Assembly: GCA_037447655.1 (NCBI GenBank)
Contig: JBBHKE010001191.1
Coordinates: 26,247-41,491, forward strand
DNA: 15,245 bases
Reading direction: 5' to 3'
Source of the DNA: Zygnema cylindricum
Taxonomy: Eukaryota; Streptophyta; Zygnematophyceae; Zygnematales; Zygnemataceae
This document shows, one piece after another, positions 1-8,256 of the stretch. How positions within the stretch are numbered: position 1 is the first letter of the stretch; the number at the start of each line of letters is the position of its first letter. The translations under genes were made by a program, and so were the position numbers. The notes beneath the pieces are model-generated. The model saw only the letters and a program-made list of their open reading frames with translations. It ran no database searches and was not told the origin of the DNA.

Positions 1-490
1 ACTATCCCTAGACCAGTTCTAGAAAAATATTTAGAACTGGCACCGAGGACTGGCTTTCCAGTTCACGGGGAAGTCTAATCCTTTCATGCATATCAAGAGC
101 TCTCCAGTGAGAGCTCTACAAAAGGTAGATAAATCGAACAAGAAAGGAAAACAAAACATGGTCAAAAGATTAGTAATTAGTTTTGTCTCGTAACAAATAG
201 ATGGAAAACATCTCGAGAGTGACCTCTCGAGAACTATACGTACTTTCCTAATCTGAAGGGGCACTTGACCTTTCGGTCAGGAGCCACGGTCAAGATTTAT
301 AAAAAGATCTTGACCAGATCCCTATCACATAAAAAGGCATTGACTGATTGAACACACAAAGACTGAAATACTGGAATCCTAGATTCTATAGCATACTGCA
401 GAAATCTAAATATCGAAATCCTAGATAATAGAATTCAGAATTTCAATATTAAACACATTGTCAGAAAATTAGCTTCTATCAAAGACTACT
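1..490. other. Gene-free stretch, possible LTR or leader remnant
   Basis: No open frame here looks like a known protein, and stops interrupt all useful frames; the frame of the downstream pol fragment meets a TAG at 470-472. The stretch is dominated by short inverted repeats (separate entry) and carries a direct repeat AATCCTAGA near 374 and 417. The pol fragment starting at 500 lacks the integrase that should precede it, so this segment probably replaced the 5' half of that element. A short resemblance between 262-292 and 2216-2252 (CTTGNCCTTTCG followed by GAGCCA) suggests both may come from one LTR family. That link is inference. Confidence 0.4.
13..315. repeat. Array of six short hairpins
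   Basis: Six inverted repeats lie in 303 bases. They are 13-21/32-40 (CCAGTTCTA), 49-53/58-62 (ACTGG), 96-104/109-117 (AGAGCTCTC), 211-219/224-232 (TCTCGAGAG), 266-270/275-279 (TGACC) and 288-296/307-315 (GGTCAAGAT). Four have perfect 9-bp arms and the other two 5-bp arms. Loops are 4 or 10 nt. Segments 34-40 and 58-64 (GAACTGG/CCAGTTC) can pair alternatively. Each pairing was checked base by base. Function is unknown; a structured LTR R/U5 or leader RNA is one possibility. Confidence 0.75.
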
Positions 491-499
491 TTTCTAACA

Positions 500-2146
500 A
501 TGCCACTCCTTTTAAAACTTCATGATGCCATTATTACTTTGTCTTCTCCCACATCTCCTCCCTCCCCACATTTCTCCCCCATTGCCTCTGCCTCCTCCGA
601 TCCAATTTCGGTCATCCTCCCTTTGACCTCTCACAAACTGCTTTCCTTGCCTCCATCCACTCTCACACGATCCCTATCAGGTTTACTTCCTCCTTCCACA
701 CCATCCCCTCTCACTCGTACAATTTCTGACCCTTACTCTCTCTCTCCCATTCTTCCAGCCGAAACCCCTTACAAAATCCCTCCATCCGCACCTGCCCCTC
801 GAAGAAGTGACCGCCTCCAGACGCAGAATCTCAGCCATGGCGCTGCAAACTCTGCCGCCATTTCTACAATTACAGTTCCTCTTACCTTCTCTGCTGCCAT
901 GGCTGGTCCTCAAGCCGTTGAATGGAAGGCTGCCACAGACTCTGAATTTGCATCCCTCCTCCGGATGGCACCTGGAGACTTACCTCACTTCCCCCATCAC
1001 TTCCCCCAGGCAGAAAAGTCATTGGCTCCAAGTGGGTTTTCAGAGTGAAAACTAAATCCGACGGCACGCTCAACAGATTTAAAGCTCGCTTTGTAGCTAA
1101 GGGTTTTCTTCAAAAAGAGGGGGTCGACTTCACTGAAACTTACGCCCCGGTTGTGAAATTCACATCCATTCAGATCCTCCTCTCCCTTGCAGCTGCCCAT
1201 GACTGGCACGTCCACCACATGGACGTTCAGACTGCCTTTCTCTACGGCACTCTCACCGAAGAAATCTTCCTCCAGCAACCGGAAGGATATGTATCTCCGG
1301 GTTCCGAACATCTGGTATGCCGTCTCCTTAAATCCCTCTATGGCCTTAAGCAGGCTCCTAGGGTTTGGAATAAGCACCTGGAGGCAATCCTCCTCCGTGA
1401 AGGCTTCTCCAAACTGGATGTAGACGTTGGTCTCTTTATTCGGGGAGCATCTGACAAAGTTGTCCTTCTTGTCATATATGTCGATGATCTCCTTCTTGCT
1501 GGCCCCTCTCTTTCCCTCATCCATCTTGTCAAGACAATGCTTAACACCCACTTTTCCATGACAGACTTGGGGGAAGTAGAATATTGTCTTGGACTCTTTG
1601 TAGGTCGGGATCGTCCAGTGGGACCCTCTATCTGTCCCAGGAAAAGTATATAGGAGAGGTTCTTGCCAGATTTTCCATGGCCGATTGCACTCCCATCTCT
1701 ACCCCTCTACATACAAATGTTAAGCTCCTCAAAAACTTTGGTGGGCCTGTCCCCAGAGATATATATGAACAGTACCGGTCTATCGTAGGCAGTCTCTATG
1801 CGATGACAAGAACCCGTCCAGACATTGTTGTCGCTGTTGGCCAACTCAGTCAGTTTGTGTCAAATCCCACCTCTGACCATCTGCTTGCAGCAAAAAGGGT
1901 CCTCTGATACCTTCAGGGAACGAAGTCTTTAAAGCTCACCTTCAGCGGCTCCTCTCCTCCAGCTCTCGTCGGCCACTGCGACGCCGACTGGGGGGAGACC
2001 TGGATTCCCGTCGCAGCACCACCGGCGTCTGTTTCTCACTTGGAAGTGCCCTTGTCTCTTGGGCCTTGAAGAAGCAACCCGCTGTTGCCCTCTCCTCCAC
2101 TGAAGCTGAGTACATGTCTGCGACTCATGCCACCAAGGAGTCCTAG
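500..2146 (+). pseudogene. Ty1/copia pol fragment (RT and partial RNase H), broken
   Basis: Remnant of a copia polyprotein. 500-960 encodes a Pro/Ser-rich linker typical of the integrase-RT junction, ending in the pre-RT block VEWKAA.DSEFASLL. A one-base deletion near 963 moves the reading frame, which then carries the RT core: SKWVFRVK, RFKARFVAKGF, TYAPVVK, MDVQTAFLYG, LYGLKQAPR and the catalytic YVDD at 1477-1488. A second indel near 1612 shifts into YLSQEKYIGEVL and the RT-RNase H connection. A TGA at 1905-1907 sits where the family has Arg (CGA to TGA). A third one-base loss near 1995 shifts into RNase H ([28 protein letters not shown]), which is cut at the TAG at 2144-2146 before its last catalytic aspartates. 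No integrase precedes it. The fragment is non-functional. Confidence 0.92.
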
Positions 2147-2427
2147 ATTTAGTTAGATTTAGCTTTAGATATTTGTTTTAGATCTAGATCTTTTCTCTTC
2201 TTCTTACGAAAGGTCATCTTGCCCTTTCGTCATACTTGGAAGAGCCAAGTGACCCTTCGGGATCACTTCAGGCTGCAGATCAGTCTGTCAGACTTATACT
2301 ACGTGACACCTTCAGTTACTATTTAACCTTTTTGTCTTCATTGTAAAGGTTACCACTTTTAATATTATTTGTAATCATTTTTCATTGCCATTCTCTGTCT
2401 GTTCTTTCTATATTTCTGTCCGTTACC
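2147..2427. other. Spacer between pol remnant and gag, LTR or leader-like
   Basis: This AT-rich stretch of about 280 bases separates the truncated RNase H from the gag start. It begins with a degenerate repeat of TTAGATTTAG-type units (2147-2190), continues with a hairpin cluster (separate entry) and ends in a pyrimidine-rich run just before the gag ATG. The pol-to-gag order would fit an LTR plus leader of the downstream element. However, I see no clear TG start, CA end, polypurine tract or TGGTATCAGAGC-type primer site, so the boundaries are unresolved. Confidence 0.35.
2206..2352. repeat. Second hairpin array
   Basis: Inverted repeats: 2206-2213/2223-2230 (ACGAAAGG/CCTTTCGT), 2234-2239/2245-2250 (ACTTGG/CCAAGT), 2247-2255/2259-2268 (arms with one bulged A at 2262, loop TTC), 2282-2286/2290-2294 (AGTCT/AGACT) and 2324-2331/2345-2352 (TAACCTTT/AAAGGTTA). 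The second and third overlap, so they are mutually exclusive folds. The style matches the array at 13-315. Confidence 0.6.
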
Positions 2428-3600
2428 ATGACGTCTCATTCAATAGGTTATGGGCCTTTCCCCGTTAGTTCTAATACCGTTGCCAAATTCAATGGCACGG
2501 ATTTCTACGGATGGAAATATCAGATTGAACACCTCTTTAGGCGTGAAAAACTTTGGTCCGTTATTAACAGAAGCGAAGGGGAACCTTCCGATGCCGCCGC
2601 TAAATCCGCCTGGCTCATTCATAATGAGGAGGCTCACTCTAGGCTGGTACTCGCACTTGAACCCTCGCAACTTGATCTCATTCGTGACGCCACCTCGGCG
2701 CACGGTGCTTGGACACTTCTGTCCACAGCATATGAGAACAAATCCTGGTCGAATAAATTACTTCTTCGACGCCAGCTCAACACTGCTCAGAAAAATCCTG
2801 CAAAATCTATTCAACTCTACGTCAACTCTATCAAATCTATTGCTGGACGCCTCAAAACTGTTGGAGCTGTTGTCTCTGATGAAGACATAATTTCTGCAAT
2901 CTTGGGCGGTCTTCCGGCGTCTTATTCGGCCTTTATTTCCTCAATTGACAACTCTTCTACGGCTGTCACCATCCCATCCTTAACTGCTGGTTTGGTTCAC
3001 GAGGAAACGAAGCACAATTTTTCCCCGATTCCTGGAGCGGCCCTAGCCACATTTCCTTCTTCCAATCGCAACACCAAAAACTCCTCTTGTCGTTATCCTC
3101 GTGCACCAAATCACGTCATTGATGTATGTCCAATCCTCAAGCGAAAACAAGATCATCAAGGAAATTATGGTCGGCCAACTAGACGAGGACAAAATACAGG
3201 GTAGAGTATCTATTTTAGTCAAGCATCAGCAGCAGAAGTTATTCAACCACCAGTCAAAGCCACTTTTGCGCCAACAAATCACTTCGTCCAATCTCCCAAA
3301 TATGGCCAGCAACACGTTGCCAACCATTTTTCGTTACCTCCCACTCCGTACCCTTAGTACGTCTATAGTCAACATACACCAAATATGGAGTTACCAAATC
3401 CCACTCCTACTAATCCTTACGTTCATCCGTCCTCTGAATTTGGATATGCGTTACAAACAACATCTCCACTCGATTCTACATAATCTATCGACTCATAGAT
3501 AGTGGATCCCGTTGCATCTCACCATCTCTCCTATCGCTCGAATTGATTTACCACCATTTCTCCTCTGTGTCCATTGTGGATGATGTCCCCATTTTGGCGT
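2428..3600 (+). pseudogene. Ty1/copia gag-protease fragment, broken
   Basis: The 258-residue frame at 2428-3204 is a copia Gag (DUF4219/UBN2 type). It shows an N-terminal FNGTDFYGWKYQIEHLFRRE block, a central helical capsid-like region (WTLLSTAYENKS, LLLRRQLNTAQ, AGRLKTVG) and LGGLPASYSAFISSI. The zinc knuckle near residues 222-235 is damaged: the CX2CX4HX4C pattern has Pro in place of the second Cys. The same frame runs through TAG 3202-3204 into a Gln/Pro-rich linker with more stops (near 3355, 3481 and 3496). The aspartic protease signature IDSG appears in another frame at 3495-3506, followed by ISPSLLSLELIYHHFSSVSIVDDVP. The coding sequence is lost after about 3597. The start ATG at 2428 fits the Gag N-terminus. 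Confidence 0.85.
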
Positions 3601-3601
3601 A

Positions 3602-4059
3602 AGTTGTCTCTAAGGTGGAAGACAAGCTATTTCCATTTCACCAAGCTCTCCTTTCCGCTCGTGCGCTACTACCCTCGGACGCTCGACACCAAGTTCCACC
3701 TTTTCCTTCTCTTATGGTTGACACTAACTTCCAACTTCAACAACGCATGTATGAGCAAGTAGTCGTCGTTGATTTTGCAAACCTCTTGGAGGCGCTACCT
3801 TCTGCTCAAGCGCGTGCTCGTTTACGTTCGTGTTCTGGGCCTAGGGCTGGTGCATGGCTACAAGCAACACCAAATTTTTCGACACTCCGTCTATCGTCTA
3901 ACCAATTTACTTATGCTCTACGCTAGCGGTTCGGTTTGCCTCACCCTCCCCTTTTGGGGGGGGCTCGGTGTGTTTGTAACCAAGTTATGGATGCTGAGGG
4001 TGCAATTATGTGCCCTCCATTGGACTACAGAATACAAGAAGCCTCTAGATAGTTATTAG
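3602..4059 (+). pseudogene. Probable non-LTR-like retroelement C-terminal fragment
   Basis: One frame encodes VEDKLFPFHQALLSARALLP, then ARARLRSCSGPRAGAWLQA, a LRLSSNQFTYALR block, a TAG at 3927-3929, and RFGLPHPPLLGG followed by CVCN..MDAEGA..C. I recall the pattern ARL-S-GP-GAWL, ALRLR-GLP, then CxC..D..GDH..C from the C-terminal region of reverse-transcriptase-like proteins in plants and algae. The GDHALSC part is shortened here. The fragment begins right where the copia protease stops and ends at TAG 4057-4059, next to LTR copy A. The assignment rests on memory of the family and not on a search. A host-gene fragment is less likely. Confidence 0.45.
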
Positions 4060-4300
4060 CTAACCCACTTTCAATGGCAACCACTGCTACCCAAGCAGAC
4101 AAGCAGACAATCTGACTGCACCCTTGTGCAGCCTGGACTCCCCTGAGTCCGTAGGAAAAAGAATCTCTGAAAACGCCCAACCAGGCGATAAGTTATGAGG
4201 CAGTAAAAATGCCAATTTGTACAAACTCTCAAAGAGAGAGGTGACTGCCTACCAAAATTTTCTAAGTCCTGATTCCCTCAAATAACTCCTATCTACTGAA

Positions 4301-4421
4301 GTACGGACCAATCAGAATACTATACCGTACCAAAAAGTACTAATGACGGTGTACCTTTTGTACGGCCTATGTACAACAAGGCTATTAAGCAAACTTGTGT
4401 CCACTTTTCACTCGTCCGTAC
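4301..4421. promoter_or_regulatory. GTAC cluster in LTR copy A
   Basis: Seven GTAC tetramers occur in 121 bases, at 4301, 4327, 4337, 4351, 4360, 4371 and 4418. Matching clusters sit at the equivalent place in copies B and D. GTAC is the core bound by plant SBP-box (SPL) factors and copper-response regulators. A role here is inferred from density and conservation only. Confidence 0.5.
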
Positions 4422-4457
4422 GTTCCTCAAAATTCCCACGACCGAATGTTATCTCTC

Positions 4458-4463
4458 CACGTG
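4458..4463. promoter_or_regulatory. G-box CACGTG in LTR copy A
   Basis: Palindromic CACGTG in CCACGTGGCG context, with a second ACGT core (CCACGTCAC) about 20 bases away. It is kept in all four LTR copies. G-boxes are bound by plant bZIP and bHLH factors. Confidence 0.6.
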
Positions 4464-5039
4464 GCGCTACATCATGCCACGTCACTAAACGCCAAAGTGA
4501 CCATTCTGGGATCCCGGCGATGTGTGCGCCGTCGGATATGAACGAAAACGCAATCTCAGCCGTCATAAATACTTGTGTGATATTCGTTTCGCTGTCGAAA
4601 AACAAAATGCGTGGTATCCGTTTCAAAATAGTATCTTATTTAGTACTTTTACAAAACTGTATCTATGCATGTCGTATACAGTTTCAGTTAAATGAATTCG
4701 TTCACTCCTAAATAAATATATATCTATCATAACCTATAGCGTTTAGCATTTGTCCTAGTCTAATAGGATAAAGTTGACAGTTACTGGCTAACCTGACGAA
4801 CGGCATGTAGCGGGATAAAGTCTTGGGTCTGTCAGGTATCTTTTTAGTAACCTACTAAAATAACTGCCTCTAAAACTAAGGCAGCCATGGTTCAACCACC
4901 CTCTCTATCCTTCAGTGACTACAACAAGTATGGGGGCTAGAGAGAGGAGGTGGAGGCAGACTGTCCGTACTTTTCTTTTCCTCTTATACCAACATATTTA
5001 TACCTAGAAAGTACTCTAGAAATCTATTAAATTTCAACA

Positions 5040-5056
5040 CTCCCCTTATTTTCTAG
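5040..5056 (-). other. Polypurine tract of minus-strand copia
   Basis: On the minus strand, GAAAATAAGGGGAG immediately precedes the LTR start TGTTG. It marks the plus-strand priming site of reverse transcription. The same tract precedes LTR copy D (14790-14806). Confidence 0.8.
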
Positions 5057-5059
5057 TCT

Positions 5060-5764
5060 AATTTTTACTTCAGATTTAGTCCACATTTTCTGTGCAATAT
5101 TTCAATTTAGGAGAGGGCACTGGTTTTGTCATCATATCAACCACCATTTCCTCATCAGATTTTTATAAACAAGATTCACAATCATATTCTCAATTTTTTC
5201 CCTCACAAAACTCAATCTTATGTCCATATGCTTAGCTTTAAAATGATGTTATGGATTAGCAACAATTGCAATGGCAGCTTGATTATCACAAAATACTTCA
5301 TGCACTCCCTCCTTCATATACCTAAGTTCTTGCAACAAGGATTTGACCCACATCAATTCTTTCACAGCAAAACAAAAGGCCATGTACTCAGCCTCTATAG
5401 TAGACTTAGCCACCACCTTTTGTTGCTTCCTGCTCCAACAGCAAGCACCTTGCCCCACATACAACACATATCCAGAAGTGCATCTTCTCATAGGTGCGTC
5501 CCCATAACTGGCATCACTCGAAGTAGTGATGTCTGTGTGCTTCCCTCCCAAATGCAACCATAACTCTCTAGTTCCCACCAGATATCTCATGACTCTCTTG
5601 GCTGCCTCCCTGTCTCTTTTCATAGGATCATTAAGACTCCAACTAAGTACTCCAACTACTGCCGATATGTCCAGCCTGGTATAGTTCATAGAATAGATCA
5701 AGCTTCCTACGACTTGTCTATAAGGGATAGACTTCATAAACTCTCTTTTCTCTGGACTCATCTG
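5060..5764 (-). pseudogene. Copia RT C-terminus and RNase H
   Basis: RNase H degrades the RNA strand of the RNA-DNA hybrid. The frame at 5761-5249 shows the RT-RNase H connection (YRQVVGSLIYSMNYTRLDIS) and the RNase H core: SDASYGDAP, TSGYVLYVG, CCWSRKQQK, STIEAEYMA and CDNQAAIAIVANP. The expected acidic residues D, E and D are therefore present. A TAA at 5251-5249 interrupts it, but the same frame continues with HHFKAKHMDIR, holding the last Asp, and VREKIEN. A frameshift then leads to the family C-terminal block DMMTKPVPSP-like before the polypurine tract. Confidence 0.9.
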
Positions 5765-6775
5765 ATCGTCTTAGGTCATCACTCCTCCTTCTTCACTCCC
5801 ATCACTTCCTATTTTCAAGTCCATGGGAGTGGTACAATTGTTAGCCTTTTCCATTTTGAATTTCTCAAGCATATTACCTATTGCTTCTTTTTGAGTAAGT
5901 CTGATAATCTTTTTCCCCCTATCTCTCTCCATTTAGATCCTCAAAATGTATCTTGCCTCACCTAAATCCTTCATATCAAATCTGCTTCTATTAATCTTTT
6001 CCAAAGATTTACTCTACACAAGTAAATCATCCACATAAATTGCAATAAAAATGACACTATTCTCATCTTCAAACATACAGATAGAATGGTCAGAGCTGAT
6101 CCGGATATATCTCAGACCACTGAGAAACTCATCTAGTTTCTTGTTCCACTGTCGGGGAGCCTGTTTAAGTCCATACAAGGACTTTATGAGCCTGCAAACT
6201 TTGTTCTCTTCCCCATTCTCGACAAATCCCTCTGGTTGCCGCATGAATTTTTTTTCCTCTAACTCACCATTAAGAAATGCAGTCTTAATATCCATCTGAT
6301 GAATTTCCATGTCTTCCGCTGCTGCTAGACTTAGGAGAATCCTTACTGATGGGAACTGAACAACACGAGCAAAAGTCTCCTCATAGTCAATCTCCTTTTT
6401 TTGGGTGAACCCCTTTGCTACCAAACGAGCCTTTCTCTCAATAGTATTATATGGGTTCAGTTTTAGTTTAAACACCAATTTACAGCCGATAGGTTTTTTG
6501 TCATAAGGACATTCCGCTAGTTCCCTAGTATTTGCTTCCATGATAGAGGCCATCTCATCATTTATGGCTCTAATCCATCTGTCTTTCTCTGGACTATTTA
6601 TTTCCACCGAGTATGACAAAGGCTCATCTGGGTGAGATAGCTTAGTTACCTTGTGAGCCGCTTGTTTTTCTTGAATGCTTTTGCTGTTCCTTCTCCCCTT
6701 GTCAAACTGCGAGGCTGGGATGGAGGGGAGTCTTGGATTTCTCCTTATTGTCTCATCGGCTCCCCTATCCATGGA
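5765..6775 (-). pseudogene. Copia reverse transcriptase
   Basis: The 6772-6014 frame starts in the linker (RRNPRLPS) and carries the whole RT palm: WIRAINDEM, LVFKLKLN, ARLVAKGFTQ, ETFARVVQFPSVRILLSLAAA, HQMDIKTAFLNGEL, FMRQPEGFV, CRLIKSLYGLKQAPRQWNKKLD and the catalytic YVDD at 6026-6037. A TAG at 6016-6014 follows within four residues. The same frame resumes with KSLEKINRSRFDMKDLGEARYIL and continues through TAA 5935-5933 and TAA 5773-5771 into RNase H. Catalytic residues remain, but no full-length product is possible without readthrough of several stops. Confidence 0.92.
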
Positions 6776-7393
6776 AGCCGGTTCCGGTCCCTCCTCTTAT
6801 GTCTCCTCGAAGTCCATAGGAATATGTGACGTTTCCAGTGGACTACCTGTGTCTTGGATCTCCCTTGAATCTGCAATCCCTATTTAACTCATGTCCCTTT
6901 CGGGAAGGATGGAGTCCTCCTCATTTTCAGACACAAATCTGATTCTTATCTTTTTGGTATATTTAAAAGGGTCAAATGATTTCCTTTCATTCATGACAAC
7001 TAGGTGTTTGACCAGAATGATATCTCTCTTTGCTAAGTCATAGATTCTATATCCCTTGACATCCTCATCATATCCTGCAAAGTATCTGGGTTTTCCCTTA
7101 GCATCTAGTTTCTAGTTTTTCTTATCCGTGTCAAGACTGTAAACTTGGCTACCAAGAACTTTAAGGTGAGAGATATCTGGTTTCCTTCCCACCCATCTTT
7201 CATAAGGTGTCATTCCTTTTACAGCTGAGGTAAGGACTCTATTTTTAATGTAGTTGGCACAGTTCATGGCCGCTGCCCAAAATCTCTTTCCTATTTTTTT
7301 GTCGGCCAACATACTACATGCAGTATCTCCTAGTGTTCGGTTCAACCTCTCAGATACCCCATTTTTTTCCGAATTATATGGTACTCTTTTCAC
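6776..7393 (-). pseudogene. Copia integrase C-terminal half and linker
   Basis: From 7393 the frame encodes VPYNSEKNGVSERLNRTL, which contains the third catalytic residue (Glu) of the DDE integrase. It continues with MLADKKIGKRFWAAAMNCANYIKNR and the family block MTPYERWVGRKPDISHLKVLG. A TAG at 7114-7112 interrupts it, after which the same frame reads GKPRYFAGYDEDVKGYRIYD, the usual copia integrase C-terminal fold. An acidic linker follows, with TAA at 6886-6884 and 6799-6797, and joins RT. It is shifted by one frame relative to the first half of integrase. Confidence 0.9.
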
Positions 7394-7914
7394 GTGATGA
7401 ACTCCTCATCTCTCAAGTATTCCTCAAAATGGTTAGAGGTATATTCCCCCCCATTATCACTCTTTATCCTCTTAATGGGGGTTCCATGCAACTTCTCACT
7501 CCAAGCTTTATATTCTTTGAAGTAAGTTGATGTTTCAAACTTTGTTTTTATGAAGTAGACTCTATAGTATCTAGACCAATCATCGGTTATTGTCAACATA
7601 AACCTCTTTCCTCCAACCAAAGGCACTTTTCCAGATCCCCAGATATCTGTGCGGACTAGATCTAATACCTTCTCTCCTCTATATGTGGCCGCTTTGGGAA
7701 AGGGAAGTCTGTGAGCCTTACCTTCAGCACAGCCACTACAATAATTCATCATTTCATTATCCCCAAATTGAATGCCTTCTACTACCCCAAGCTTTTTCAT
7801 TTCCCTCAACCTATCAAAATGCACATGCCCCAATCGTTTATGCCAAATCATCAACTTAGGAATTCCAACATAGTAAGTATTCTTCTTTTCATTACTCAGG
7901 TTAAGCCTAAACAT
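7390..7914 (-). pseudogene. Copia GAG-pre-integrase and integrase core
   Basis: The zinc-binding N-terminal domain shows WHKRLGHVHFDRLREM followed by CSGCAEGKAHRLPF (HH..CC). The catalytic core shows VRTDIWG (first Asp), LTITDDWSRYYRVYFIK, and KSDNGGEYTS (second Asp). The frame stops at TGA 7392-7390, where a frameshift separates it from the Glu-containing segment. It lies in the same frame as the protease, from which only the TAA at 7920-7918 separates it. Confidence 0.92.
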
Positions 7915-7917
7915 TTC

Positions 7918-8253
7918 TTAGCTACACTTATCTGCCGTGAAGTAAACTTCATCCCCATACTTAGCTGTAAAGACTCCCTTTCTCGTGAAGGTATCAAACT
8001 CTATGTCATCTAACACAGACGTATAGACAAGATTTTTACTCAGCTGAGGAATGTAAAGTACATCTGAAAATATGAGTATAGAAGTCTTACCCTCTACTAA
8101 GACTTTAAGATCTACTGATCCCACTAGATCAATACTAACCACTCTCCCATCCCCATACTCTATTTCTACACTTGGGATTTTCCTTAGCTTAGTGAAGAGG
8201 TCCTTGTCACGACACATATGCATGGATGCACCTGAGTCAATGATCCATCCTTC
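7918..8253 (-). pseudogene. Copia aspartic protease
   Basis: GWIIDSGASMHMC at about 8250-8212 is the copia protease active site (D-S-G, Asp codon 8238-8236). Next come the family blocks FTKLRKIPSVEIEYGDGRVV, VEGKTSILIFSDVLYIPQLSKNL and FTRKGVFTAK. The active site is intact. A TAG at 8256-8254 just upstream cuts it from Gag although the frame is unchanged, and a TAA at 7920-7918 separates it from integrase. Confidence 0.9.
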
Positions 8254-8256
8254 CTA

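Larger units (their letters stand above)
4131..5039 (-). mobile_element. LTR copy A: 3' LTR of the minus-strand copia element
   Basis: On the minus strand the LTR starts TGTTGAAATTT at 5039, right after the polypurine tract and the 3' end of the copia RNase H, which fixes its inner end. It is homologous along its length to LTR copies D (same strand) and B (opposite strand). Shared landmarks are the GCAGCCATGG block (4884-4893), the CACGTG G-box (4458-4463), a GTAC-rich stretch (4301-4421), ATTGG (4308-4312 as CCAAT on +) and GACTCCCCTGAGTCCG (4136-4151). The outer end is uncertain and may reach about 4060; clear similarity to D ends near 4131. No target-site duplication could be assigned because the other side of the element is rearranged. 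Confidence 0.8.

Noticed and set aside
683-1559. Minus-strand frames opposite the copia RT
   Set aside because: They are antisense shadows of a recognisable RT coding sequence.
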